A stretch of DNA of 64,000 bases, from positions 124,001 to 188,000 of the forward strand of contig JAPLCA010000030.1 in assembly GCA_026392465.1 (NCBI GenBank), given 5' to 3'. This DNA comes from Propionibacteriales bacterium. Its GTDB lineage: Bacteria; Actinomycetota; Actinomycetes; Propionibacteriales; Nocardioidaceae. A program made the translations under genes and the position numbers. Below the pieces are notes generated by a model. That model saw only the letters and a list, made by a program, of their open reading frames with translations, was not told where the DNA came from and did no database searches. Shown here one piece after another: positions 25,589 through 34,057 of this stretch (position 1 is the first letter of the stretch; the number at the start of each line of letters is the position of its first letter).

Positions 25589-26347
25589 TCAGACCGCGGC
25601 CTTCACGTACTTGTCGTAGCCCTCCGCCTCGAGCTGGTCGGCCAGCTCGCGACCGCCGGACTCGGCCAGCCGGCCCGCGACGAACACGTGCACGAAGTCG
25701 GGCTTGATGTACTGCAGGATGCGCGTGTAGTGCGTGATGAGCAGCAGGCCACGGTCGCCCTGGGCGGTGTAGCGGTTGACGCCCTCGGACACGACGCGCA
25801 GGGCGTCGATGTCGAGGCCGGAGTCGGTCTCGTCGAGCACGGCGAACTTCGGGTTCAGCAGCTCGAGCTGCGCGATCTCGTGGCGCTTCTTCTCACCACC
25901 GGAGAAGCCCTCGTTGACGCTGCGCTGCGCGAACGTCGGGTCGAGGGTGACGCGCTCGAGGGCGGCGTTGACGTCCTTGACCCAGGTGCGCAGCTTGGGT
26001 GCCTCGCCGTCGATGGCGGTCTTGGCGGTGCGCAGGAAGTTCGCGACGGAGACGCCCGGGACCTCGACGGGGTACTGCATCGCGAGGAACAGGCCCGCAC
26101 GGGCGCGCTCGTCGACGCTGAGCTCGAGGATGTTCTCGCCGTCCAGCAGGACCTCGCCGTCGGTCACGGTGTACTTCGGGTGCCCGGCGATCGAGTACGC
26201 GAGGGTCGACTTGCCCGAGCCGTTCGGGCCCATGATCGCGTGCACCTCGCCGCTGTTCACGGTCAGGTCGACGCCGCGCAGGATCTCCTTCGCGCCGTCC
26301 TCGGTGTTCACGCTGACGTGCAGGTTCTTGATCTCGAGGGTGCTCAT
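25589..26347 (-). CDS. sufC: SUF ATPase SufC
   Basis: This 252-aa ATPase drives the SufBCD scaffold. Walker [10 protein letters not shown] is near residue 40, the signature [11 protein letters not shown] and Walker [15 protein letters not shown] are typical of SufC, and [18 protein letters not shown] is diagnostic. It starts at ATG 26347, five bases after the Rieske gene stop. Confidence 0.97.
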   Translation of the reverse strand: MSTLEIKNLHVSVNTEDGAKEILRGVDLTVNSGEVHAIMGPNGSGKSTLAYSIAGHPKYTVTDGEVLLDGENILELSVDERARAGLFLAMQYPVEVPGVSVANFLRTAKTAIDGEAPKLRTWVKDVNAALERVTLDPTFAQRSVNEGFSGGEKKRHEIAQLELLNPKFAVLDETDSGLDIDALRVVSEGVNRYTAQGDRGLLLITHYTRILQYIKPDFVHVFVAGRLAESGGRELADQLEAEGYDKYVKAAV

Positions 26348-26352
26348 ATGGT

Positions 26353-26685
26353 TCAGCTCCTGGTGGGGGCGGACACGTCGACCAGGACGCGTCCGTCGGT
26401 GATGGTCGTGGGGTAGGTGGGCACGGCCTCGGTGGCCGGCAGGTTGAGGGGCTTGCCGGTGCGGGCGTCGAAGCGCGACCCGTGCAGCCAGCACTCGATC
26501 TCGCAGCCCTCCACCTCCCCCTCCGACAGCGGGATGGCGGCGTGCGAGCACTCGTCGCGGATCGCGAAGACCTCGTCGCCCTGGCGGACCAGCGCGACGT
26601 CGACGCCGTCGACGGTGACCGCGGTCGCGGTCCCCTCGACGAGGACGTCGAGGGGTGCCGCGAACTGGGGTCCGGACTCGGTCAT
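26353..26685 (-). CDS. Rieske [2Fe-2S] ferredoxin of the SUF operon
   Basis: This 110-aa protein has the Rieske ligands in ECSHA and CWLHGSRFD (C-x-H and C-x2-H). It is short and soluble, resembling the ferredoxin component of dioxygenases, and lacks the membrane helix of bc1 Rieske proteins. Its place between sufD and sufC is conserved in actinobacteria; it may supply electrons for cluster assembly, which is inference. Confidence 0.93.
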   Translation of the reverse strand: MTESGPQFAAPLDVLVEGTATAVTVDGVDVALVRQGDEVFAIRDECSHAAIPLSEGEVEGCEIECWLHGSRFDARTGKPLNLPATEAVPTYPTTITDGRVLVDVSAPTRS

Positions 26686-26688
26686 GGG

Positions 26689-27912
26689 TCAGCCGACCTC
26701 GGCGGGGGTGCCGGGCTCCGGGCGGCTGTTCAGCACCGTCAGGTCGGCACCCGCCAGCTCGGCCTCGATGGCCGCGACGAGCCGCTCTTGCAGCTCCGGG
26801 ACGCCGATGCGACGGATGATGTCGTTGAAGAAGCCGTGCACGACGAGGCGACGCGCCTCGGCCTCCTCGATGCCCCGGCTCTGCAGGTAGAACAGGTGGT
26901 TGTCGTCGAAGCGACCCGTGGTGCTGGCGTGACCGGCGCCCGCGATGTCGCCGGTCTCGATCTCCAGGTTCGGCACGGAGTCGGCCTTGGCGCCGTCGGT
27001 GAGGACGAGGTTGTCGTTCTGCTCGAACGTCTCGATGCCCTCGGCCACCTTGCGGATCAGCACGTTGCCGACCCACACGGTGTGGGCGTCCTGGCCCTGC
27101 AGCGCGCCCTTGTACTCGACGTTGCTCTTCGTGCGCGGTGCCGTGTGGTCGACGAACTGGCGGTGCTCGATGTGCTGGCCCGCGTCGGCGAAGTAGACGC
27201 CGAGCAGCTCGGCGCTGCCGCCGGGCCCCGCGTAGTCGACGTTGACGTTGGTGCGGACGAGGTCGCCGCCGAGGCTGACCTCGAACGCGCGCACCGACGC
27301 GTCGCGACCGACGCGCACGTTGTACTGGCCGGCGTGGACGGCGTCGTCGGCCCAGTCGTTGACCGTGACCAGGTCCAGCGAGGCGCCGTCGCCGACGACC
27401 ACCTGCGTGAACGCGTCGTACGTCGCGCTACCGGCGTGGTCGACGACCACGGTGGCCTTCGCGTGCGTGCCGACGCGGACCACGACGTGGCCCCAGACGG
27501 TCGAGTCGACCGACGCGCCCGTGAGCGTCAGGCGCACGGGCTCGGTGAGCTCGGTGTTGGCGGGAACGTCGAGCAGCACCGCTCCCCCGGCATTGGCGAC
27601 GGCCAGCGCGCCGAGCCGGTCGAAGGGGGCGTTGACGGCCAGCGCCTGCGCCTCGGCGGTGCTGATCTGCGTGAGCGTGACGCCTGCGGGCAGCTGCTGC
27701 TCCCACGTGAGGTGCGCGTCGGAGGGGGTGCCGTCGAGCAGTCCCCGCAGCCGCTTGAGCGGCGTGAAGCGCCAGATCTCCTCCAGGCCCGTGGGCACCG
27801 GGTGCGCCGCGACGTCGTAGGACGGCTCGGGGTGCAGGTGCGACTCGACGTGGTCGAGCTCGAGGGCCTGACCGATGTTCTCGACCGTGCGGTCGGTGTC
27901 GACGAGGGTCAT
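26689..27912 (-). CDS. sufD: SUF scaffold protein SufD
   Basis: This 407-aa protein pairs with SufB. The ATG at 27912 overlaps the sufB stop by one base; the longer frame is shadow. Residues up to about 140 are the alpha-helical region; the C-terminal beta-helix domain has [12 protein letters not shown] and the [19 protein letters not shown]-type block with the interface His. The family end [12 protein letters not shown] is present. Confidence 0.95.
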   Translation of the reverse strand: MTLVDTDRTVENIGQALELDHVESHLHPEPSYDVAAHPVPTGLEEIWRFTPLKRLRGLLDGTPSDAHLTWEQQLPAGVTLTQISTAEAQALAVNAPFDRLGALAVANAGGAVLLDVPANTELTEPVRLTLTGASVDSTVWGHVVVRVGTHAKATVVVDHAGSATYDAFTQVVVGDGASLDLVTVNDWADDAVHAGQYNVRVGRDASVRAFEVSLGGDLVRTNVNVDYAGPGGSAELLGVYFADAGQHIEHRQFVDHTAPRTKSNVEYKGALQGQDAHTVWVGNVLIRKVAEGIETFEQNDNLVLTDGAKADSVPNLEIETGDIAGAGHASTTGRFDDNHLFYLQSRGIEEAEARRLVVHGFFNDIIRRIGVPELQERLVAAIEAELAGADLTVLNSRPEPGTPAEVG

Positions 27913-29336
27913 CAGCCGACGGCTCCTTCCATCTGCAGCTCGATGAGGCGGTTCAGCTCGAGCGCGTACTCCATCGGGAGCTCGCGCGCGATGGGCTCGA
28001 CGAACCCACGGACGATCATCGCCATGGCCTCGTCCTCCTCCATGCCGCGCTGCATGAAGTAGAAGAGCTGGTCGTCGCTGACCTTGGAGACCGTGGCCTC
28101 GTGGCCGAGCGTCACGTCGTCCTCGCGGACGTCCACGTACGGGTAGGTGTCGGACCGGCTGACCTGGTCGACGAGCAGGGCGTCGCACTTGACCGTGCTG
28201 GCCGAGCCGTACGCACCCTCCATGACCTGCAGCAGGCCGCGGTAGGAGGTGCGTCCACCACCGCGGGCCACCGACTTGCTCAGGATCGAGCTCGACGTGT
28301 AGGGCGCGGCGTGCACCATCTTGGCGCCCGCGTCCTGGTGCTGGCCCTCGCCCGCGAAGGCGATCGACAGCGTCTCACCGCGGGCGTGCTCGCCCATCAG
28401 GTAGACGGCCGGGTACTTCATGGTGACCTTCGAGCCGATGTTGCCGTCGACCCACTCCATGGTGGCGCCGGCCTCGCACACGGCGCGCTTGGTGACCAGG
28501 TTGTACACGTTGTTCGACCAGTTCTGGATCGTCGTGTACCGCACGCGGGCGTTCTTCTTGACGATGATCTCGACGACCGCCGAGTGCAGCGAGTCGCTGG
28601 AGTAGATCGGCGCCGTGCAGCCCTCGACGTAGTGGACGTAGGAGTCCTCGTCGGCGATGATCAGCGTCCGCTCGAACTGGCCCATGTTCTCGGTGTTGAT
28701 GCGGAAGTAGGCCTGCAGCGGGATGTCGACGTGGACGCCCTTGGGCACGTAGATGAACGAGCCGCCGGACCACACGGCCGTGTTCAGCGCGGAGAACTTG
28801 TTGTCACCGACGGGGATGACGGTGCCGAAGTACTCCTCGAAGATCTCCGGGTGCTCCTTGAGCGCGGTGTCGGTGTCGAGGAAGAGGACGCCCTTCTCCT
28901 CGAGGTCCTCGCGGATCGAGTGGTAGACGACCTCGGACTCGTACTGCGCGGCGACGCCGGCGACGAGCCGCTGCTTCTCGGCCTCGGGGATGCCGAGCCG
29001 GTCGTAGGTGTTCTTGATGTCCTCGGGCAGGTCCTCCCAGGAGGCGGCCTGCTTCTCCGAGGAGCGCACGAAGTACTTGATGTTGTCGAAGTCGATGTCC
29101 TCGAGGCCGGCGCCCCACGTGGGCAGCGGCTTGCGGTCGAAGAGACGCAGACCCTTCAGGCGCAGGTCGAGCATCCACTGCGGCTCGCTCTTCTTCGAGG
29201 AGATGTCACGCACGATCTCCTCGTTGAGGCCGCGCTGGGCGTTGGCACCGGCGTCGTTCGCGTCGGACCAGCCGAACTCGTAGCGGCCGACGTCCTTGAG
29301 CCCGGGGTTGAGCTCTTCGATCGAGTTGGTCGTCAT
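27912..29336 (-). CDS. sufB: SUF scaffold protein SufB
   Basis: This 474-aa protein is the main Fe-S scaffold. It contains the [16 protein letters not shown] block, [14 protein letters not shown] with a conserved Cys, and the cluster-site region [12 protein letters not shown] and [20 protein letters not shown]. The ATG at 29336 overlaps the sufR stop (ATGA). The upstream reading frame to 30095 is shadow sequence over sufR. Confidence 0.97.
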   Translation of the reverse strand: MTTNSIEELNPGLKDVGRYEFGWSDANDAGANAQRGLNEEIVRDISSKKSEPQWMLDLRLKGLRLFDRKPLPTWGAGLEDIDFDNIKYFVRSSEKQAASWEDLPEDIKNTYDRLGIPEAEKQRLVAGVAAQYESEVVYHSIREDLEEKGVLFLDTDTALKEHPEIFEEYFGTVIPVGDNKFSALNTAVWSGGSFIYVPKGVHVDIPLQAYFRINTENMGQFERTLIIADEDSYVHYVEGCTAPIYSSDSLHSAVVEIIVKKNARVRYTTIQNWSNNVYNLVTKRAVCEAGATMEWVDGNIGSKVTMKYPAVYLMGEHARGETLSIAFAGEGQHQDAGAKMVHAAPYTSSSILSKSVARGGGRTSYRGLLQVMEGAYGSASTVKCDALLVDQVSRSDTYPYVDVREDDVTLGHEATVSKVSDDQLFYFMQRGMEEDEAMAMIVRGFVEPIARELPMEYALELNRLIELQMEGAVG

Positions 29337-30043
29337 GACGACACCCTCTCTGTGGTGGGACCAGTGGCTTGGGTCGGGGGATGGGGCAGGTGGGTCGTGC
29401 ACACGCCGTCGCCGTGGGCGATCGTCGCGAGGCGCTGCACGTGGGAGCCGAGCAGGTCGGCGAACATCGCCGTCTCGGCCTCGCACAGCTGGGGGAACTC
29501 GGCCGCGACGTGCGCGACCGGGCAGTGGTGCTGGCAGATCTGCGCACCGGCCGGCGTGGTGCCCGCTGACGCGGCGAACCCGTCGACGCTCAGCGCGTCG
29601 GCGAGCACCCGCGGACGCTCCTCGACGGGCGCGGCCTCCACCAGGGGGCGGTACTTCTCGGTGAGGGCGCGCAGGCGACGGGCCGCGAACGCGACGACGG
29701 CACCGTCGCCGGCGGTCTCCGCGAGGAAGCGGAGCGCGTCGGCGGCGAGGTCGTCGTAGGAGTGCGCGAAGGTGTCGCGGCCGGCGTCGGTGATGACGAA
29801 GACCTTGGCCGGACGTCCACGACCCCGCCGTGCGGTGCTGCGCGGCTGCCGCTGCGCGACGACGCCGTCGGCCAGCAGCTGCTCCAGGTGACGGCGCACG
29901 GCGGCCGGGGTGAGGCCCAGCCGCTCGGCGAGGTCGGCTGCGGTCGACGGACCGTGCTCCAGGATCGACGTCGCGACGCGCTCGCGCGTGGGGGCGTCGT
30001 CGACGAGCGTCGACTCCATCTCCTCCAGGCGCATGTTTTTCAC
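29333..30043 (-). CDS. sufR: SUF operon repressor SufR (Fe-S, winged helix)
   Basis: This 236-aa regulator has an N-terminal winged-helix with [20 protein letters not shown] and a wing [11 protein letters not shown]. The C-terminal half has [16 protein letters not shown], and a further Cys near THLPH, the ligand set proposed for the cluster in cyanobacterial and mycobacterial SufR. The likely start is GTG 30043 (V-K-N-M), where a leaderless transcript would begin; ATG 30034 is the alternative. An ACACT-N5-TGTGA operator covers this start, so SufR would repress itself and the whole SUF operon when clusters are sufficient. Confidence 0.93.
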   Translation of the reverse strand: MKNMRLEEMESTLVDDAPTRERVATSILEHGPSTAADLAERLGLTPAAVRRHLEQLLADGVVAQRQPRSTARRGRGRPAKVFVITDAGRDTFAHSYDDLAADALRFLAETAGDGAVVAFAARRLRALTEKYRPLVEAAPVEERPRVLADALSVDGFAASAGTTPAGAQICQHHCPVAHVAAEFPQLCEAETAMFADLLGSHVQRLATIAHGDGVCTTHLPHPPTQATGPTTERVSS

Positions 30044-30054
30044 AACACCAGTGT
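30040..30054 (-). promoter_or_regulatory. SufR operator ACACT-N5-TGTGA over the sufR start
   Basis: The minus strand reads ACACT, GGTGT, TGTGA. This exactly matches the inverted repeat described for Mycobacterium tuberculosis SufR, as I recall it. The GTG start of sufR lies in the right half-site, and CACACT ends six bases before it, so the operator covers both -10 and start. Confidence 0.7.
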
Positions 30055-30105
30055 GCCGTTATTGATTCCGGCCGTTCAAAGAAGGCAACCCTCACTCACC
30101 GCTCT

Positions 30106-30196
30106 CGCCGCCCACGGCCCGGCACCCCCGTGCTGGTTCGCCGCCCACGGCCCGGCACCCCCGTGCTGGTTCGCCGCCCACGGCCCGGCACCCCCG
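30106..30196. repeat. 33-bp direct tandem repeat, about 2.8 copies
   Basis: Units start at 30106, 30139 and 30172. The first two are identical; the third matches for about 25 bases. Each unit has CCGGCAC-CCCC-GTGCTGG, able to form a small stem with one G-T pair. The repeat fills the gap between the divergent sufR and polymerase-domain promoters. Confidence 0.9.
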
Positions 30197-30208
30197 CCGG
30201 GTCGGGCC

Positions 30209-30214
30209 TAGGCT
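30209..30214 (+). promoter_or_regulatory. -10 element, leaderless promoter of polymerase-domain gene
   Basis: TAGGCT, six bases, then ATG at 30221. Confidence 0.6.
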
Positions 30215-30220
30215 GCCGTC

Positions 30221-31306
30221 ATGGCAGCGAAGTCACCGTCGGTGGTCGTCGACGCGGGCGGGCGCGAGGTGAAGGTCTCCAGCGGTGACCGCGTCATCTA
30301 CCCCGCCTCCGAGCACGGGCCGGAGATCACGAAGCTCGACGTCGTCGAGTACTACGTCGCCGTCGGCGACGGCATCGTGCGCGCGCTGCGCGACCGGCCG
30401 ACCGCGCTGGAGCGCTGGCCCAAGGGCGTGCAGCCCGGCATGACGCTGACGGCCCGCGAGGCCACACACGGGCGCGGCCCCCAGGGCGACGCGTTCTACC
30501 AGAAGCGGCTCATGCGCGGCATGCCCGACTGGGCGCGCTCGGTGCGGGTGCACTTCCCGTCCGGTCGCACCGCCGACGAGTTGTGCCCCGACCACGTGGC
30601 CGTCGTCGCGTGGGCCGCGCAGATGGGCACCATCACGTTCCACCCGTGGCCGGTGCGGCGGGCCGACGTCGACCGTCCCGACGAGCTGCGCATCGACCTC
30701 GACCCGCACGGCGACACCGGCTTCGCGGACGCCGTCCGCGAAGCAGGGTCGGTCAAGGAGCTCCTCGACGACCTCGGCCTGCGCGGGTACGTGAAGACGA
30801 GCGGGAAGAACGGCGTGCACGTCTACCTGCGCCTCGAGCCACGCTGGACCTTCACCGACGTGCGGCACGCCGCCATCGGTCTCGGTCGCGAGCTCGAACG
30901 ACGCAACGAGCGCGTCACCACCGCCTGGTGGAAGGAGGAGCGCGGCGACCGCATCTTCGTCGACGTCAACCAGAACGCACGCGACCGCACCATCGCGTCC
31001 GCCTACAGCCTGCGCCCCAAGCAGGGCGCGCCCGCCTCGTTCCCGCTGCGGTGGGACGAGCTGGCCGAGGTCGACGACCCCATGGCGTTCACGCTGCGGA
31101 CCGTCCCCGACCTGCTCGCCGAGCGCGGCGACGCCTGGGCCACCATCGACGACGAACCACAGTCGCTGGAGCCGCTGCTCGACCTCTGGCGCGCCGACCT
31201 CGAGCGCGGCCTCGGCGACCTGCCGTACCCCCCGGAGTACCCGAAGATGCCCGGCGAGCCGAAGCGCGTGCAGCCCAGCAAGGACACGCGGAACAAGCAG
31301 GGGTGA
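30221..31306 (+). CDS. stand-alone LigD-type primase/polymerase (AEP)
   Basis: This 361-aa protein is an archaeo-eukaryotic primase-superfamily polymerase like the PolDom of LigD. DLDP at 159-162 carries the metal-binding Asp residues, KTSGKNGVHVYLRL is the nucleotide-binding motif, and DVNQNARDRTIASAYSLR is the third motif. GYVKTSGKNG and YYVAVGDGIVRALRDRP match LigD polymerases. There is no ligase or nuclease domain; an ATP-dependent ligase is encoded 1.6 kb away in opposite orientation. Together these resemble the split NHEJ or PrimC/LigC-type repair set. No Ku gene lies in the window. Confidence 0.92.
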   Translation: MAAKSPSVVVDAGGREVKVSSGDRVIYPASEHGPEITKLDVVEYYVAVGDGIVRALRDRPTALERWPKGVQPGMTLTAREATHGRGPQGDAFYQKRLMRGMPDWARSVRVHFPSGRTADELCPDHVAVVAWAAQMGTITFHPWPVRRADVDRPDELRIDLDPHGDTGFADAVREAGSVKELLDDLGLRGYVKTSGKNGVHVYLRLEPRWTFTDVRHAAIGLGRELERRNERVTTAWWKEERGDRIFVDVNQNARDRTIASAYSLRPKQGAPASFPLRWDELAEVDDPMAFTLRTVPDLLAERGDAWATIDDEPQSLEPLLDLWRADLERGLGDLPYPPEYPKMPGEPKRVQPSKDTRNKQG

Positions 31307-31327
31307 GGTCCGGGCCGGCTGCTGCGC

Positions 31328-31417
31328 TGCAGGTCCACCGATGCCCCGCCCGGCGGTGGGCTCTCCGCCGTCTGGGCGCTGAGGCGGGTGGAGGACTCAC
31401 CGCTCGGCGGACCTGCA
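31328..31417. repeat. long imperfect inverted repeat between convergent genes
   Basis: TGCAGGTCC (31328-31336) pairs with 31409-31417, and inside lies CGCCC-GGCGG pairing with CCGCC-GGGCG. The stretch is non-coding. It may be a branched bidirectional terminator. Confidence 0.4.
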
Positions 31418-31431
31418 CGTCCAGCGAGCCG

Positions 31432-32016
31432 TCAGCGGTCGGGCCGCTCCCCGGCGCGGCACTGGGCGAGCAGCTTCTCGATGCGGGACAGACGGGTCGG
31501 CTCCCGCTTGGCCGTGGCCAGCTGGGTGAGGGCGAAGAGGCGGGCGCTCGGCGGGAGGGCGTCCCAGAAGGTGCGAGCGACGGGGTCGGCTTCGAGGCCG
31601 GCGCGCAGCTCGTCCGGCTCCTCCCCCTGCTCGGGCCCGACGAGGACCGACCAGGACCCGTCGGCCACGGCGGCGTCGACCACCGCCTGGCCGGCGGGAC
31701 GCATCCGACCCTCGTCGACCAGCCGGTCGACGCGGGCGCGGTTCGACGCCGCCCACGCGCTCCCCCGCCGACGCGGCGACATCCAGATCGCGGGGCCACG
31801 GTCGTCGAGCGCACCGCGCACCCGGCCGTCGATCCAGCCCCAGCAGAGGGCCTCGCAGACCGCGTTCTCGTACGAGAGGGCGTCGTCGCCCTCGGCGACG
31901 CGCGCCGTCATCTCCAGCCACACGCCCCGTGCGTCGGCATGGTGCCCCCGCAGCCAGTCGCGCCACGCGGCCAGCGACCCGGGAGCCACCTGCTCCGCCT
32001 CGTCCATCACGCCCAC
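31432..32016 (-). CDS. YdeI/OmpD-associated family protein
   Basis: This 194-aa protein has the family pattern: WRDWLRGHHADARGVWLEM, LCWGWIDGRV near residue 70, WMSPRRRGSAWAASNRARVDRL, and FWDALPPSARLFALTQL near the end. Function is not established; the family is often described as DUF1801/YdeI-like. The start GTG (V-G-V-M-D) at 32016 is chosen because TACGGT ends six bases before it; ATG 32007 is the alternative. Convergent with the polymerase-domain gene. Confidence 0.82.
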   Translation of the reverse strand: MGVMDEAEQVAPGSLAAWRDWLRGHHADARGVWLEMTARVAEGDDALSYENAVCEALCWGWIDGRVRGALDDRGPAIWMSPRRRGSAWAASNRARVDRLVDEGRMRPAGQAVVDAAVADGSWSVLVGPEQGEEPDELRAGLEADPVARTFWDALPPSARLFALTQLATAKREPTRLSRIEKLLAQCRAGERPDR

Positions 32017-32022
32017 GGGGCC

Positions 32023-32028
32023 ACCGTA
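32023..32028 (-). promoter_or_regulatory. -10 element, leaderless promoter of YdeI-like gene
   Basis: The minus strand reads TACGGT, six bases, then GTG at 32016. It decides the start choice. Confidence 0.5.
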
Positions 32029-32101
32029 GGGCGCCGTACCGACAACCGCGCCGAGACAAGGCCGCCTCGCGCGCGACCCGTCACGCGTCGACCCCCCGTC
32101 G

Positions 32102-32107
32102 TAGGCT
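32102..32107 (+). promoter_or_regulatory. -10 element, leaderless promoter of alarmone synthetase gene
   Basis: TAGGCT, six bases, then GTG at 32114. Confidence 0.6.
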
Positions 32108-32113
32108 GACCGC

Positions 32114-32905
32114 GTGGAGCTGACGAGCAAGGAGGCGCTGGGGCAGGGCGACGAGGTCCTGCACCTCGACGACCCCAAGGCGCTGCGGCAGGACTTCACC
32201 CGCTTCATGCTCCGGCACCGGTTCGCGATGGAGGAGGTCGTCACCAAGCTGACGATCCTGCGCGACGAGTTCGCGCTCATGCACGACACCAACCCCATCG
32301 AGCACATCGCGTCGCGGCTCAAGTCGCCCGACAGCCTCGCCGAGAAGATGGGCCGCAAGGGCACGCTGCCCACGTTCGAGTCGATCCGCGAGACCATCAC
32401 CGACATCGCCGGGGTACGCGTCACCTGCAGCTTCGTCTCCGACGTCTACCGCGTGCACGAGCTGCTCACGTCGCAGGACGACCTGACCGTGCTCGACGTG
32501 CGCGACTACATCGCCTCGCCGAAGGCCAACGGCTACCGCAGCCTGCACCTCCTCCTCGAGGTGCCCGTCTACCTGTCGGACGGACCCGTGCCCGTCACCG
32601 TCGAGGTGCAGCTCCGCACGATCGCGATGGACTTCTGGGCCAGCCTCGAGCACAAGATCCACTACAAGTACCGCGGTGCCGTCCCCGACGACCTCGCCGA
32701 GCGCCTCTGCGACGCCGCCGACTCCGCCCACGCGCTCGACGCGCGCATGGAGGCGCTGCACGACGAGGTGCGCCACCTCGGCGAGGACGGTGTCGAGACG
32801 CTGCCGACCGAGGTGCGCGACGACCTCATCGCCGGCGACGAGCTCGTGCCGTCCGAGGCGCTCCTGGAGCAGCTGCGTCGGCTCGGCGAGGGTCCGCGGG
32901 ACTAG
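32114..32905 (+). CDS. small alarmone synthetase (RelA/SpoT-type GTP pyrophosphokinase)
   Basis: This 263-aa protein has only a synthetase domain, like YjbM/YwaC (RelQ/RelP). SRLKSPDSLAEKM, DIAGVRVTCSFVSDVY with the catalytic Asp, PKANGYRSLHLLLEVP and VEVQLRTIAMDFWASLEHKI are the (p)ppGpp synthetase motifs. No hydrolase, TGS or ACT domain is present. It makes (p)ppGpp from ATP and GTP/GDP. A leaderless promoter (TAGGCT) is evident. Its 3' end overlaps the convergent ligase gene by four bases. Confidence 0.93.
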   Translation: MELTSKEALGQGDEVLHLDDPKALRQDFTRFMLRHRFAMEEVVTKLTILRDEFALMHDTNPIEHIASRLKSPDSLAEKMGRKGTLPTFESIRETITDIAGVRVTCSFVSDVYRVHELLTSQDDLTVLDVRDYIASPKANGYRSLHLLLEVPVYLSDGPVPVTVEVQLRTIAMDFWASLEHKIHYKYRGAVPDDLAERLCDAADSAHALDARMEALHDEVRHLGEDGVETLPTEVRDDLIAGDELVPSEALLEQLRRLGEGPRD

Positions 32906-33999
32906 GCGAGCACGTCACCGAGGTCGTAGGACACGACCTCCTCGAGCTGCGCGTAGGTGCACGACGTCGGCTCACGGTCCGGACGCCAGCGCTTGAACTG
33001 CGCGGTGTGGCGGAACCGGCCCTCCTCACCCCGGCCCTCCATGTGCTCGTAGCCGACCTCGACCACCCGCTCCGGCCTCAGCGGCACGAACGAGAGGTCC
33101 TTCGTGCCCGTCCAGCGGCTCTGCCCACCGGGCAGCCGACCGTCCGCGTGGGCCTGCGCGGTCTGCCAGGCGCCCCACGGGTGCTCCGACAGCTCGGCCC
33201 GGAGGGGCTCGAGCTCCGCGGCCAGCTCGGCCCGGCGCGTCGCGGTGAACGAGGCGCACACGCCGACGTGCTGGAGGCGTCCGTCGTCGGTGTACAGCCC
33301 GAGCAGCATCGACCCGAGCAGCGGCTGCTCGGGCGTCGACGTCTTGTGCAGCCGGTAGCCGGCCACCACGACGTCGGCCGTGCGGGCGTGCTTGACCTTC
33401 AGCATGGTGCGGCCGTTCGGCGTGTACGGGGCGTCGAGCCGCTTCGCGACGACCCCGTCGAGCCCGGCACCCTCGAACTGCTCGAACCACCGCTCGGCCT
33501 CGGCACTCTCCCGTGTCGTGCGGGTGAGGTGGACCGGTGCCGCGACGTCGCGGAGCGCCTCCTCGAGCGCGGCCCGCCGCGCGTGCAGCGGCGCGTCCAG
33601 GTAGGACGTGTCGCCAAGCGCCAGCAGGTCGAACACGACCAGGCTCGCGGGTGTCTCCTCGGCCAGCAGCGACACCCGTGAGGCCGCCGGGTGGATGCGC
33701 TGCGACAGCGTGTCGAAGTCGAGCCGGTCGCCGACCACCGTGACGATCTCGCCGTCCACGACGCACCGCTGCGGCAGCTGGGCGAGCACCGCCGCGACGA
33801 CGTCGGGGAAGTAGCGGGTCAGAGGCTTGGTGGACCGGCTCGCGATCTCCACCTCGTCCCCGTCGCGGAACACGACGGCCCGGAACCCGTCCCACTTCGG
33901 CTCGAACAGGTAGCCACCGTCCACGGCGTCGGCAGCCGGCACGCCCTTCACCGACTTCGCGAGCATGGGCTGCAGCGGCGGCATCACGGGCAGGTCCAT
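32902..33999 (-). CDS. ligC: ATP-dependent DNA ligase (LigC-like)
   Basis: This 365-aa enzyme has the adenylation motif EPKWDGFR with Lys35, then FDLLALG, GLDGVVAKRLDAPY and TMLKVKHARTADVVV, followed by an OB-fold with SRWTGTKDLSFVPLRPERVVEV and a RFRHTAQFKRWRPDR end. Size and motifs match LigC of mycobacteria rather than the replicative NAD ligase. It probably works in repair with the polymerase-domain protein encoded nearby. ATG 33999 follows TAGCCT by six bases. Confidence 0.92.
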   Translation of the reverse strand: MDLPVMPPLQPMLAKSVKGVPAADAVDGGYLFEPKWDGFRAVVFRDGDEVEIASRSTKPLTRYFPDVVAAVLAQLPQRCVVDGEIVTVVGDRLDFDTLSQRIHPAASRVSLLAEETPASLVVFDLLALGDTSYLDAPLHARRAALEEALRDVAAPVHLTRTTRESAEAERWFEQFEGAGLDGVVAKRLDAPYTPNGRTMLKVKHARTADVVVAGYRLHKTSTPEQPLLGSMLLGLYTDDGRLQHVGVCASFTATRRAELAAELEPLRAELSEHPWGAWQTAQAHADGRLPGGQSRWTGTKDLSFVPLRPERVVEVGYEHMEGRGEEGRFRHTAQFKRWRPDREPTSCTYAQLEEVVSYDLGDVLA

Positions 34000-34005
34000 C
34001 GCACC

Positions 34006-34011
34006 AGGCTA
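34006..34011 (-). promoter_or_regulatory. -10 element, leaderless promoter of DNA ligase gene
   Basis: The minus strand reads TAGCCT, six bases, then ATG at 33999. Confidence 0.6.
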
Positions 34012-34045
34012 CGGTGCCCCGGACCACGTGCCGAGCGACGATCTC

Positions 34046-34051
34046 TAGACT
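34046..34051 (+). promoter_or_regulatory. -10 element, leaderless promoter of ABC exporter operon
   Basis: TAGACT, six bases, then GTG at 34058. Confidence 0.6.
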
Positions 34052-34057
34052 GACGGG

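Noticed and set aside
30106-30196. 33-bp intergenic repeat as a CRISPR
   Set aside because: Units are directly adjacent with no spacers.
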